Source: DATGKG01 sp963783145
Lineage (GTDB): Bacteria; Desulfobacterota; Binatia; Binatales; Binataceae
Direction of reading: 5' to 3'
NCBI GenBank assembly: GCA_963783145.1
Contig: CAWAMM010000002.1
Location: forward strand, 186,001-250,000
DNA length: 64,000 nt
The notes beneath the pieces are model-generated. The model ran no database searches, was not told the origin of the DNA, and worked only from the letters and a program-made list of their open reading frames with translations. Positions 9,141-17,840 of this stretch are shown here, one piece after another (the stretch's first letter is position 1; the number at the start of each line of letters is the position of its first letter). The translations under genes were made by a program, and so were the position numbers.

Positions 9141-9215
9141 TGGATTTCAGGGCGCTTCCTAGCGCCGCGCGCAGCGCTGCTGAGGCGGAGCGAAGCGGAG
9201 TCGAAGCAAAATTGA

Positions 9216-11018
9216 ATGACTGACCCTGCACTAATCCGAAATTTTTCGATTATCGCGCATATTGATCATGGCAAGTCGACGCTTGCCGATCGGTTGCTGG
9301 AGCGCACCGGCGCGCTTTCGAAGCGCGAGCTCAAGGAACAGTTCCTCGATTCGATGGATTTGGAACGCGAGCGCGGCATCACCATCAAGGCCCGCTCAGT
9401 GCGGCTCAATTACACGGCTAAGGACGGCAAGACCTACATCCTGAATCTTATTGATACTCCGGGTCATGTCGATTTCGCATACGAAGTGTCGCGCAGTCTC
9501 GCCGCTTGCGAGGGCGCCCTGCTGGTGGTCGATGCGAGCCAGGGAGTCGAGGCGCAAACCCTCGCCAACGTCTACATGGCGCTCGACCACGGCCTCGAAA
9601 TCATTCCGGTCATCAACAAAATTGATTTGCCCGGCTCTGATGTCGCGCGCACCAAACATCAGATCGAGGAAACCATCGGGCTCCCCGCCGAGGACGCGAT
9701 CCTCACCAGCGCGAAGGAGGGTGTCGGCATCGACGATGTGCTCGAAGCCATCGTGAAGCGCATCCCAGCGCCGAAAGTTCCCGCCGAAACGGCGCCGCGC
9801 GCGCTGATTTTCGACAGCTGGTACGACGTTTACGAGGGCGTCATCGGCCTGATGCGCGTATTCGGGGGCGAACTCCGCAAGGGTATGAAAGTGCGCCTGA
9901 TGGGCACCGGTAAGGACGGCGAGATTATGCGCCTGGGGCATTTCACGCCGCATGAAGTCGCTGCCGAGTCGCTCGGCCCCGGCGAGGTCGGCTTCGTCGT
10001 GGCCAACATTAGAAGTGTGCAGGATCTGCGGGTGGGCGACACCCTGACCGATGCCGACAATCCGGCGCAAAAGCCGCTCGAAGGTTTCAAGGAATTGAAG
10101 CCGATGGTTTTTGCCGGGCTCTATCCGACCGAGTCCAACCAGTATCCCGCGCTGCGCGATGCGATCGAGAAGCTGCGCCTGAACGACGCCAGCTTCGTCT
10201 GCGAGCCGGAGAATTCGCAAGCGCTCGGATTCGGCTTTCGCGCAGGCTTCCTCGGGCTGCTGCACATGGAGATCACCCAGGAGCGGCTCGAGCGCGAGCA
10301 CGGCATCAACCTGATCATTACGGCGCCTACGGTCGCCTATCAGGTGCGCACGACCGACGGCGAGGTGACGATGGTAGATAATCCGTCGCGCCTGCCCGAT
10401 GAGGGTCGCATCGAGGCGATCGAGGAGCCGTTCATCGTTGCCTCGATTCACATGCCCGACGAATACCTCGGCGCCGTGATGGCGCTATGCGAGGATCGCC
10501 GCGGCCAGCAGCGCGATTTGAAGTATCTCGACGAACACCGCGTCATCCTGCATTACGAGCTGCCGCTGGCCGAGATCGTGTTTGATTTCTATGACCGCCT
10601 GAAGTCCGTCAGCCGCGGTTACGCCTCGTTGGATTATGAGTTTCTGGACTTTCGCGCGGGGCCTCTGGTTAAATTAGATATCCGCATCAACGGAGAGGTT
10701 ATCGACGCGCTCTCAATAATCGTGCATCGTGATAAGGCGTACGATCGTGGGCGCGCACTATGCGAAAAGATGCGGCAGTTCATTCCGCGCCAGATGTTCG
10801 AGATCGCCATTCAGGCCAGTATCGGGGCCAAAATCATCTCGCGCGAGAGCGTCAAGGCGCTGCGCAAGAACGTCACCGCGAAATGTTACGGCGGTGACAT
10901 CACGCGCAAACGCAAGCTCCTCGAGAAGCAGAAAGAGGGTAAGAAACGGATGAAGCAGGTTGGACGCGTCGAGATTCCGCAGGAGGCGTTCCTCGCCCTG
11001 CTCAAGGTCGGGGAGTGA
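9216..11018 (+). CDS. lepA: Elongation factor 4 (LepA)
   Basis: 600 aa translational GTPase acting on stalled or mis-translocated ribosomes. G1 AHIDHGKST (14-22), switch I RERGITIK, G3 DTPGHVDF, G4 NKIDLPGSD, G5 TSAKEGVGI. Downstream are domain 2, the two EF-G-like domains and the LepA-specific C-terminal domain (KCYGGDITRKRKLLEKQKEGKK spans the tail, shortened here to its hallmark YGGDITRKRKLL). Length is normal. Its stop overlaps the GTG start of lepB by 4 bases, the common lepA-lepB arrangement. Confidence 0.97.
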   Translation: MTDPALIRNFSIIAHIDHGKSTLADRLLERTGALSKRELKEQFLDSMDLERERGITIKARSVRLNYTAKDGKTYILNLIDTPGHVDFAYEVSRSLAACEGALLVVDASQGVEAQTLANVYMALDHGLEIIPVINKIDLPGSDVARTKHQIEETIGLPAEDAILTSAKEGVGIDDVLEAIVKRIPAPKVPAETAPRALIFDSWYDVYEGVIGLMRVFGGELRKGMKVRLMGTGKDGEIMRLGHFTPHEVAAESLGPGEVGFVVANIRSVQDLRVGDTLTDADNPAQKPLEGFKELKPMVFAGLYPTESNQYPALRDAIEKLRLNDASFVCEPENSQALGFGFRAGFLGLLHMEITQERLEREHGINLIITAPTVAYQVRTTDGEVTMVDNPSRLPDEGRIEAIEEPFIVASIHMPDEYLGAVMALCEDRRGQQRDLKYLDEHRVILHYELPLAEIVFDFYDRLKSVSRGYASLDYEFLDFRAGPLVKLDIRINGEVIDALSIIVHRDKAYDRGRALCEKMRQFIPRQMFEIAIQASIGAKIISRESVKALRKNVTAKCYGGDITRKRKLLEKQKEGKKRMKQVGRVEIPQEAFLALLKVGE

Positions 11019-11740
11019 GCGAAGCCGTGGCGGAAGCAGCTCGCAACTACCCAAAGCCCAGCGGCGACACGCACCACAGCGAAGCGCAGGCGCCGCAGAA
11101 GTCCGCGGTTCGTGAATATGGCGAGGCCTTCGGCATCGCGCTCATCCTCGCGCTCATCATCCGGACTTTTTTCATCCAGGCCTACAAAATTCCCTCCGGC
11201 TCGATGGAGCCGACGCTGCTCATCGGCGATCACATCCTGGTGAATAAGCTGATCTACGGTCTGCGGGTGCCCGATTCGCTGTTCGGCATCACCTTTCCCG
11301 GCGTTCCATGGGGTCAGTACCTTTTTCCCATCGAGTCAGTTCATCGCGGCGACGTGGTGGTCTTCGTGTTCCCGCCCGATCCGACCAAGGATTTCATCAA
11401 GCGCGTCATCGGTCTCGCCGGCGACACGGTGCAGGTCAAGGACGGCAAGGTCTGGCTCAATGGCAGCCCAATGGATGATCCCCATGCCCATTTCGAAGTG
11501 AGCGAGCAGGAGCGCTCGCCGATCTCGCCGCGCGACAATTTCGGACCGGTGACGGTTCCGGCCGGCAAGCTTCTGATGATGGGTGACAATCGCGACCGCA
11601 GCTACGATGGGCGCTTCTGGGGATTCGTCGACAACAACCAGGTTGAGGGCCGCGCGATTCTCATCTATTGGTCTTGGGACAGCGAAGGTTCCGGCCTCCT
11701 GCCCATTCGATGGAGCAGGTTTGGCAAACTCGTCTACTAG
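11015..11740 (+). CDS. lepB: Signal peptidase I
   Basis: 241 aa membrane serine protease that removes Sec signal peptides. One transmembrane segment at about 38-54 (FGIALILALIIRTFFI), then box B IPSGSMEPTL with nucleophile Ser63, box D with the general base Lys129 (FIKRVIGLAGD) and box E MGDNRDRSYDGR. GTG at 11015 overlaps the lepA stop; GTG 11027 is an alternative. Single-spanning topology is the compact form found outside enterobacteria. Confidence 0.95.
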   Translation: MSEAVAEAARNYPKPSGDTHHSEAQAPQKSAVREYGEAFGIALILALIIRTFFIQAYKIPSGSMEPTLLIGDHILVNKLIYGLRVPDSLFGITFPGVPWGQYLFPIESVHRGDVVVFVFPPDPTKDFIKRVIGLAGDTVQVKDGKVWLNGSPMDDPHAHFEVSEQERSPISPRDNFGPVTVPAGKLLMMGDNRDRSYDGRFWGFVDNNQVEGRAILIYWSWDSEGSGLLPIRWSRFGKLVY

Positions 11741-11766
11741 CGCCGTCCGCGCGAGGGAGAGCAGGG

Positions 11767-12324
11767 GTGGCTGACGAAGGACTGACTAGAATAGGCACGA
11801 TGCTCGAGGAATTAGGTGCCCGCTTCGAGCTGGTAGTTGAGGCCGTTTCCGGCTTTGACGGAAAAGTTGACAAATTGAAGGAAGAGATCTTCGGCCAGTT
11901 CGCCGAAGTCGGCAGCCAGATCCGTTTTCTCTCCGATCAAATCGGCGAGAATCGCAGCGGCGTCGATTCACTGCACGCGGACTTCGGCGCCGAGATGGTC
12001 CGCCTCAACGAGACCATCGGCAGGACCCGGGTCGAATTTCGCGAGCAGCTGGCCACCTCGGAGGCAAATCTGCGCGGTGCGATATCGTCACAATCCGCAC
12101 CGCCGGCCGCCGTTGCGAGGCCCGAAGTTTCCCCGCTCGAAGGCGAGATCGGGCGCGACGTGGCCGAAAGCCTCAAGAAACTCAGCGCGGAGATCAAGCA
12201 GGCCAACAAGGCGGTGGCGACCCTCAGCCGCAAGTTCGAACGATTCGACGATCGGATGACCGTGCAGGTGAAGGATCAGGATCAGCGGCTCAAGAAAGTC
12301 GAGGGCGCCGGCCGCCGGCGATAA
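11767..12324 (+). CDS. Coiled-coil hypothetical protein
   Basis: 185 aa from GTG 11767; longer in-frame starts run into lepB. No signal peptide or membrane segment. Most of the chain is heptad-like helix (residues about 5-100 and 130-180) with a short Pro/Ala-rich break (SQSAPPAAVARPEVSP). ISQ-type and glutamate/lysine heptads suggest a homo-oligomer. No known domain recognised. Located 26 bases after lepB and facing the cupin gene convergently. Confidence 0.65.
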   Translation: MADEGLTRIGTMLEELGARFELVVEAVSGFDGKVDKLKEEIFGQFAEVGSQIRFLSDQIGENRSGVDSLHADFGAEMVRLNETIGRTRVEFREQLATSEANLRGAISSQSAPPAAVARPEVSPLEGEIGRDVAESLKKLSAEIKQANKAVATLSRKFERFDDRMTVQVKDQDQRLKKVEGAGRRR

Positions 12325-12338
12325 CTCGCGCGAAATCC

Positions 12339-12839
12339 TCAGTCCTCGCCATCGTAGTAGTCGACCTCCGAGGCCTCCCGGAAGCATTTACGCATCGCGC
12401 TCAACCGTCCTGATCCGGCGGGCGCGCGGCCTGCCAGCAGGGCGAATTTTTGTGAGTCCGGATAGCCACAAACCTCCGGACCGATCATCGTTGAGAAACA
12501 GATGTATCGAAGCGGTACCGAGCCGGTGTTGATGAGCTGATGCGCGGTGTTCGTGCCGGCGGGAAACGCTATAAAATGTCCCAGGTGGACCGGGAACTCC
12601 TCGGCGCCGAGGCGCAAGGTTCCACTACCCTCCAAAATGTACACCGCCTCCTCGTTGGCGAGGTGGTAATGGAACGGCCACGCGCGCTTGCCCGGCGCGA
12701 CCTCGAACAGACCGCATCCGAGCTTCTGCGCGCCGGCCGCCTGGGCCAGCAGCTTGCGCCGAAACGCGATGCGCTCGCCGTGTGAGCGTTCTTCCCAGTC
12801 GACCGCGCTCTCATGCACGATGGCCTTGTGCGAACTCAT
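12339..12839 (-). CDS. Cupin-domain protein
   Basis: 166 aa single cupin barrel. Motif 1 FHYHLANEEAVYILEG gives metal ligands H57, H59 and an adjacent Glu (63 or 64). Motif 2 is around HFIAFPAGTNTAHQL with the expected C-terminal His. The rest resembles small cupins annotated as storage or sugar-binding proteins; enzymatic activity is unknown. Its promoter side carries three copies of a 7-bp element (12869-12915), so it may be under a dedicated repressor not encoded nearby. Confidence 0.82.
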   Translation of the reverse strand: MSSHKAIVHESAVDWEERSHGERIAFRRKLLAQAAGAQKLGCGLFEVAPGKRAWPFHYHLANEEAVYILEGSGTLRLGAEEFPVHLGHFIAFPAGTNTAHQLINTGSVPLRYICFSTMIGPEVCGYPDSQKFALLAGRAPAGSGRLSAMRKCFREASEVDYYDGED

Positions 12840-12868
12840 GTAGAAACCTCGCCGGTTGATTTAAGCCA

Positions 12869-12915
12869 TCAACATATAGCTGTACTAATGTTGATTGCAA
12901 CTGCATTCATGTTGA
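12869..12915. promoter_or_regulatory. Operator-like cluster of three TCAACAT/ATGTTGA copies
   Basis: TCAACAT at 12869-12875 faces ATGTTGA at 12888-12894 (inverted pair, 12-bp spacer), and a third ATGTTGA is at 12909-12915, exactly 21 bp (two turns) after the second. It sits 30-76 bp upstream of the cupin start. Palindromic plus phased copies are typical of a dimeric repressor site. Confidence 0.4.
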
Positions 12916-12981
12916 CTCAGAATTTCGCAGACGAGCCGGCTCATCAATGAGAAATGAACTGTGGGGAAATCGGGCTGATGC

Positions 12982-13386
12982 TTAGTCGGTCGAGTTCGCT
13001 GGAGCGCCGGTGCCCGGCGCCGGATGCGAGGAGCGCGAGATCGTCGATGGCGGGTTGAACGGCTCCTGCTTCTGCGGGACCGCGATTATCTCAGGCTCCA
13101 ACGGCTGCGCTGCTGCGTCACGGCGGTACGCGATGCAGGGGCGTTCATCGCAATTACGGTGGCTCTCGGGGGGCTCGTAGTAGTACGGCGTCGCCGGCGC
13201 GAAGTTCTGATAGTAGGCGCCAACCGAGTCATGCGGCGCGGTCGCGTACGGCTCGTATCCATGGTTGGGCCCGAACTCGAAATCCGAAGGATAGGTCCCG
13301 TAGTACGCGGGCTGCGTGTTAGTGCAGGCCTCCAAAGCAAGTCCGAAAAGGACCGCCACGGCGGCAATGATGATGCGCATTGTCAT
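12982..13386 (-). CDS. Small Tyr/Pro-rich lipoprotein
   Basis: 134 aa. Lipobox LEAC near residue 21 after a hydrophobic leader (IIIAAVAVLFGLAL), so an outer- or inner-membrane lipoprotein of about 114 mature residues. The mature part is low complexity, rich in Tyr, Pro and Asn, with two Cys in NCDERPC that could form a disulfide. No known domain. Monocistronic, opposite in direction to the next gene. Confidence 0.65.
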   Translation of the reverse strand: MTMRIIIAAVAVLFGLALEACTNTQPAYYGTYPSDFEFGPNHGYEPYATAPHDSVGAYYQNFAPATPYYYEPPESHRNCDERPCIAYRRDAAAQPLEPEIIAVPQKQEPFNPPSTISRSSHPAPGTGAPANSTD

Positions 13387-13452
13387 TCGACTGGATCTTC
13401 AAACTAAGCCGAACGATCCCGCCTCGCAAGCCGGATTTTCCGCTCTCCATCG

Positions 13453-13480
13453 TTGTTTATAAAACAATACAAAATGTAAT
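13453..13480 (+). promoter_or_regulatory. Possible promoter in AT-rich divergent gap
   Basis: TTGTTT (13453-13458), 16-bp spacer, TGTAAT (13475-13480) in the most AT-rich stretch of the neighbourhood, between the divergent lipoprotein gene and the next gene. Confidence 0.3.
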
Positions 13481-13603
13481 ATCACCCGCCTAGACATCGA
13501 CAAGCGTCTTTTAGCGTCCAGTTTCATTACAATGCAAATAGCGCTATAAGCGGCTTGGGTGAACACATTCGGCAGTTTCGATCGTTCTTCGCTTGGTTAT
13601 TTT

Positions 13604-14335
13604 ATGCCTGATGAGAAAGACATCGACCTCATCGATCTGATTGCGCCGCCGCCGAAGCCGCGCAGGACGCGCCCGGCCAAGGAACTGGATGTCAGGGAGA
13701 GGGTCGCCGCGTTCGTCGGGTCCGTCGAGGCGATGCCGCTGGACCAACTCTCGCCGCGCGAAATGGTCGAGGCCGACTCGCACGGCCGTCTTGAGGTACG
13801 CCCCATCGGCACGCCGCTCGGGCTTAAGGAGCTGGCGAACCTTCATAAGAAAACCTGGAGTAATTTGAACGTCGCGGAGAAGCGCGTGCACGTGCTGCTA
13901 TGGCCGCTGGCGCTGCACTTCGGCCTCTATCAAATCAAACCGGGACAGGGGAATCGGCGTCCGCCGCTGATCGGCGCCTTCTGGGCGCGATGTCTGGCCG
14001 ACGCGCCGCTCACTTTAGGTCATCTCTATCCGGCGGCGCTGTTCAAGGACATGCTCGCGAGCGACGTATGGGAATTCGGCGGGATGGTGATTGACACCAC
14101 CTACCAGGGCAAGGGGCTGGTCAAACTGCTCTCGGACACCGCGCGGATTTTCCTCTTCTCGCGCCGCCCCAAACTCCTCATCACCAATCCGATCGAGCCG
14201 CTCTACGAAATGTACAAGCAGCTAGGGCTGAAGACCGTCGGCGACAAACCGGTCGAGCATCCGCACGCGTATAACGTCAAGGTATGGCTCATGTACGGAC
14301 GCTTCGATGAAATGTCCAAACCATTCTACATGTAG
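13604..14335 (+). CDS. Conserved protein with possible GNAT-like fold
   Basis: 243 aa from ATG 13604; a GTG at 13559 would add 15 residues and neither start has a clear ribosome site. N-terminal about 25 residues are acidic then basic and probably disordered. The C-terminal half has EFGGMVIDTTYQGKGLVKLL, which resembles the acetyl-CoA loop (V..xxxGxGxxxxL) of N-acyltransferases, followed by EPLYEMYKQLGLKTVG like a GNAT C-terminus. Substrate unknown. No close gene family recognised. Confidence 0.6.
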   Translation: MPDEKDIDLIDLIAPPPKPRRTRPAKELDVRERVAAFVGSVEAMPLDQLSPREMVEADSHGRLEVRPIGTPLGLKELANLHKKTWSNLNVAEKRVHVLLWPLALHFGLYQIKPGQGNRRPPLIGAFWARCLADAPLTLGHLYPAALFKDMLASDVWEFGGMVIDTTYQGKGLVKLLSDTARIFLFSRRPKLLITNPIEPLYEMYKQLGLKTVGDKPVEHPHAYNVKVWLMYGRFDEMSKPFYM

Positions 14336-14467
14336 TAGGGAAAAAGAAGCACCCATGGAGCCCTTCTTGCGCTTGCAAATTTCCACCAGTCTTGATTGAA
14401 CCGTAGCCTCGATCAAAGAAAGGAGATACGCCGACCCGAGGGCGGCGATAATTCCTCAACGCTAAAA

Positions 14468-15082
14468 ATGACCTCACGCACAGTCTATCGCGAACTCGCC
14501 ACCGCCGGTCTTTTGCTCGCCTCCTACCCCATCGATGTGCTCACCCGGCCGGGGGAGCGATTTATTCCGCGCCTCGGCCTAATCCGCGATCCGGTGATCC
14601 TGGTGCATGGACTGGGAGGCAACCGCGCGAACTTCTTCGCCTTTGCCGCCTATCTTCGGATGACCGGGTTTTTGAACATCCACTTTTTCGAGTACACCCG
14701 CGCGCAATCGCAATCGATCGCCGAATCCGCCAAGCGGCTCGGCATCATGATCGACGACATGGCGCCCGCCGGCGGGGTTCATCTGATCGGGCACAGCCTC
14801 GGTGGAACGATTTCACGCCGATTCACCGCGATGGCTCCCAAAGGGACCGTGCGTTCGCTGATCACAATCGGCTCGCCGTACTCGTTTTCGCAGCTCAGTC
14901 CGGATGAGATCGCGGTCTTCGGCGACGAGGATCCGATCGTGCCGCCGCCGCCGACCGAGATGATGCCTGAACAGATGTTCAAACAGATGATCGTGCTTGA
15001 AGATACCGGCCACCTCGCGATCCTCTATCATCCTGAAACGTTGTTGGCCGCCGCGTCGGAATTGCGCCTCAATCGCGAGTAG
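14468..15082 (+). CDS. Alpha/beta-hydrolase, lipase-like
   Basis: 204 aa from ATG 14468; a TTG at 14396 is an alternative, and AAGGAGAT at 14419-14426 has no start at normal spacing. Oxyanion region VILVHGLGGNRANF, nucleophile elbow GHSLGG, then a short C-terminal part with GDEDPIVPP (acid) and DTGHLAIL (catalytic His). The layout matches triacylglycerol-lipase/PGAP1-like hydrolases, and the N-terminal ATAGLLLASYP could be a membrane anchor. Twelve bases before the GNAT gene, probably co-transcribed. Confidence 0.8.
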   Translation: MTSRTVYRELATAGLLLASYPIDVLTRPGERFIPRLGLIRDPVILVHGLGGNRANFFAFAAYLRMTGFLNIHFFEYTRAQSQSIAESAKRLGIMIDDMAPAGGVHLIGHSLGGTISRRFTAMAPKGTVRSLITIGSPYSFSQLSPDEIAVFGDEDPIVPPPPTEMMPEQMFKQMIVLEDTGHLAILYHPETLLAAASELRLNRE

Positions 15083-15093
15083 TTTTTGCCACC

Positions 15094-15636
15094 ATGGCGG
15101 ACGATCGGGAAATTCAGTTCCGCCCGCTCGCGCTCGGCGACCTCGAGTTGATGCATCGATGGCTCAACAACGATTTCGTCGCGCGATGGTGGCCGGGCTG
15201 GCCGAGCCTCGAACAGGTGCGGGCGAAGTACAGGCCGCGCATCGAGGGGAACGATCCTACAAAATGTTTCATCGTGGAAATTGAAGCCACTCCGACCGGC
15301 TTCATCCAGTGCTATTACATCCGCGATTACCCCGATTACCCGATTGGACCCGAGGCGGCCAACGCCGCGGGAATCGATCTGTTCATCGGTGAGCGCGAAC
15401 GCGCCTATCGCGGACTGGGTCCGCGCCTGATTCGCGAATTTCTCGGTCGCGTGGTTTTCGTCGAGCTTGCGGTCGATAGCTGCATCATCGGCCCCGCACA
15501 GAATAATCGCGCCGCGATTCGCGCATATGAAAAGGCCGGTTTCAAATACTTGAAGACCGTCTCGATTCCGGGCGAATTGGAGCCCGAGTATCTTATGCGC
15601 ATCGGTCGCGATGAGTTCGCGGCCGAAACTCGATGA
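15094..15636 (+). CDS. GNAT acetyltransferase, AAC(6')-like subgroup
   Basis: 180 aa. FRPLALGDLELMHRWLN and VARWWPG resemble the N-terminus of aminoglycoside 6'-N-acetyltransferases and siderophore-type GNATs. A GERERAYRGLGPRLI cofactor loop and NNRAAIRAYEKAGFKY C-terminal motif complete the fold. Chromosomal copies act on varied amines, so resistance should not be assumed. The stop overlaps mobA by 4 bases (ATGA). Confidence 0.82.
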   Translation: MADDREIQFRPLALGDLELMHRWLNNDFVARWWPGWPSLEQVRAKYRPRIEGNDPTKCFIVEIEATPTGFIQCYYIRDYPDYPIGPEAANAAGIDLFIGERERAYRGLGPRLIREFLGRVVFVELAVDSCIIGPAQNNRAAIRAYEKAGFKYLKTVSIPGELEPEYLMRIGRDEFAAETR

Positions 15637-16241
15637 GCGACAGACCCGAATATTCGGCGATCATTCTCGCCGGCGGGCGTAGCTCGCGGATGGGGCGGCC
15701 CAAGGCCGAGCTGTCCTTCGACGGTGGCACGATGCTCGATTACATCGTCGCCGAAATGATGCGGGTGTTTGAGGACCTCGTCGTCGCGGTCGCCGAACCC
15801 AAATTGTTTGCCTGGGAAGGCTATGGCGCGAGATCTGTCGAAGACCGCGTCTCGTATCGCGGCCCCGTTTCCGCTCTTGAGCACGCGCTGTGCAAAATCG
15901 AGTTCGATCGCGCGTTCGTATGCTCGTGCGACGTGCCATTCGTCAATGGCGACCTTGCGCGCCGGCTATGCGACATGCTCGGTGACGATGATGTGCTGAT
16001 CCCCCACGTCGACGGGAAGCTGCAGATGCTCCATGCGGTGTATCGGAAAGATTGCGCGAAGATCCTCGCAAGCATGCGCAAGAACGGCGAGAGTCGCCTT
16101 CACCAGATCGTGAATGTTGCGAAAGCGCACATCATTCCCGAAGACGAAATCCGCGCGTTCGATCCTGAGCTGATGAGCTTCTTCAATGTCAACACGCCCG
16201 AAGACTATCAGCGCGCTCTCAAGCTGATGGAGGATCGCTAG
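15633..16241 (+). CDS. mobA: Molybdenum cofactor guanylyltransferase
   Basis: 202 aa. Joins GMP to molybdopterin to give the MGD cofactor. Signature LAGGRSSRMGRPKAEL near residues 11-26, then a VSYRGPVSALEHAL segment and CSCDVPFVN with metal-binding Asp. Ends with FFNVNTPEDY, typical of the family. Short but complete. Coupled by ATGA overlap to the GNAT gene; no molybdoenzyme is in the window. Confidence 0.9.
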   Translation: MSDRPEYSAIILAGGRSSRMGRPKAELSFDGGTMLDYIVAEMMRVFEDLVVAVAEPKLFAWEGYGARSVEDRVSYRGPVSALEHALCKIEFDRAFVCSCDVPFVNGDLARRLCDMLGDDDVLIPHVDGKLQMLHAVYRKDCAKILASMRKNGESRLHQIVNVAKAHIIPEDEIRAFDPELMSFFNVNTPEDYQRALKLMEDR

Positions 16242-16245
16242 CCGC

Positions 16246-16298
16246 GTAGCGGTCGTTCCCTCTTCGTTCGGGAGGGGTCGCTCGCGAACGACCCCTAC
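16246..16298. repeat. Long inverted repeat between convergent mobA and gcvPB
   Basis: GTAGCGGTCGTTC (16246-16258) pairs with GAACGACCCCTAC (16286-16298) with one mismatch, and a smaller GGTCG/CGACC pairing nests inside. It starts 5 bases after the mobA stop and covers the gcvPB stop. A bidirectional terminator or a REP-like element are both possible. Confidence 0.45.
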
Positions 16299-17800
16299 GG
16301 GGAAGATTCCTTCTTCGGTGTCCAGCGCAGGATCGGGCGGCGCGCGGCTTCCGCTTCATCGACCCGGCGCAGCGGCAACGTATGGGGTGCGCGCTTCACC
16401 AAATCGGGATCGGTCAGCGCTTCGTCGTAAATTGCCTCCATCGCGGCGATGAAGCCGTCGAGGGTTTCTTTGCTTTCGGTCTCCGTGGGTTCGATCATCA
16501 GTGCGCCCGGAACCACCAGCGGAAAATAGATCGTCGGCGGATGCATCCCGTAGTCGAGCAGACGCTTGGCGATTTCGAGCGTGCTCACATGCGCCTTCTT
16601 TTCCAGATCGTGAGTCAGGACGCATTCGTGCATCGAGGGCTCGCTAGACGCGCACGGGAACTTGTCCTCCAGCTGCTTGCGAACGTAGTTGGCATTCAGG
16701 ATCGCAAGCTTGCTTGCCTCCGCGAGCCCATCGCCGCCGAGCGCGAGGATGTAAGTATAGGCGCGCACCAGCATGCCGAAATTTCCATGAAACGATCGCA
16801 GCCGGCCGATCGACGCTGGGCGATTGCTGTCGAGCTCCCATCCACTCGCAGTCATCTTCAGTCGCGGAATCGGCAGAAACGGTTCCAGATGCTGCTTCAC
16901 CGCGACCGGACCCGCGCCGGGTCCGCCGCCGCCATGTGGAGTCGAGAAGGTTTTGTGCAGGTTTAGCTGCACGAGGTCGGCGCCCATGTTGCCCGGCTTG
17001 GCGACACCCATCAGCGCGTTCATGTTGGCGCCGTCGAGGTAGAGCAGGGCGCCGCGCGCATGCAGCGCGGCGGCGATTTCCTGGATCTGCGGCTCGAAGA
17101 TTCCGAGCGTGTTGGGATTCGTGACCATCAGCGCGGCGACGTCGTCGTCGAGCAGCCGCGCGATTTCCGAGGCTTCCAGAAATCCGCGCGAATTGGAACG
17201 CGCGACCTTGACCTCGAAGCCGGCCAGCGTGCAGCTGGCGGGATTGGTGCCATGCGCCGTGTCGGGAATTATTACTTTATGGCGCAAGTTGCCGCGCGAA
17301 TCATGATACGCCCGAATCATCATCAGGCCGGTCAACTCACCTTGCGCACCCGCCGCCGGATGAAGCGTGACCGCATCCATGCCGGTGATTTCGGCGAGCG
17401 CCGCTTCGAGACGCGCCATCAGCTGCAACGCTCCCTGCGCCAGATGCGCAGGAGTCCGCGGATGCAGCGCGGTGAACCCGCGCAGCGCCGCCATCTCGTC
17501 GTTGAGGAGCGGGTTGTACTTCATGGTGCAGGAGCCGAGCGGATAGAATTGAAGAGCCTGCGCGAAGTTCAGATGCGAGAGGCGTAGGAAATGGCGCAGC
17601 ACCTGCGGCTCATGCAGTTCGGGAAATCCGGGCAGGTCGGCGCGGCAGAGCTCGGGGCCGAGAATCTCGGTGCCGCGCTTGGCGCCGTCCTCGCGCGGAG
17701 GTAGATCGACGCCACGCCGATCCGGAGTGGAGAGCTCGAAAATCAGAGGAACCTCACGCTTGGATTCCTCTTGCGCTTTGGGGTCGTGGGAGTTGGTCAT
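16295..17800 (-). CDS. gcvPB: Glycine dehydrogenase (decarboxylating), P-protein subunit 2
   Basis: 501 aa from ATG 17800. PLP-dependent beta-subunit of the split P-protein of the glycine cleavage system. PLP-lysine motif NLHKTFSTPHGGGGPGAGP is intact, as are GSCTMKYNP, HPAAGAQGELTG and DTAHGTNPASC. Together with GcvPA it makes the (alpha beta)2 P-protein that decarboxylates glycine onto lipoyl-GcvH. Starts 40 bases after the gcvPA stop. Confidence 0.95.
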   Translation of the reverse strand: MTNSHDPKAQEESKREVPLIFELSTPDRRGVDLPPREDGAKRGTEILGPELCRADLPGFPELHEPQVLRHFLRLSHLNFAQALQFYPLGSCTMKYNPLLNDEMAALRGFTALHPRTPAHLAQGALQLMARLEAALAEITGMDAVTLHPAAGAQGELTGLMMIRAYHDSRGNLRHKVIIPDTAHGTNPASCTLAGFEVKVARSNSRGFLEASEIARLLDDDVAALMVTNPNTLGIFEPQIQEIAAALHARGALLYLDGANMNALMGVAKPGNMGADLVQLNLHKTFSTPHGGGGPGAGPVAVKQHLEPFLPIPRLKMTASGWELDSNRPASIGRLRSFHGNFGMLVRAYTYILALGGDGLAEASKLAILNANYVRKQLEDKFPCASSEPSMHECVLTHDLEKKAHVSTLEIAKRLLDYGMHPPTIYFPLVVPGALMIEPTETESKETLDGFIAAMEAIYDEALTDPDLVKRAPHTLPLRRVDEAEAARRPILRWTPKKESSP

Positions 17801-17840
17801 TTTGATTTGTGAATGATTTTGATTTGGCTCGCCGTCGCCA

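Noticed and set aside
15094..15636. Aminoglycoside resistance gene
   Set aside because: Only subgroup-level similarity to AAC(6') enzymes; chromosomal, coupled to mobA, no mobile element nearby.
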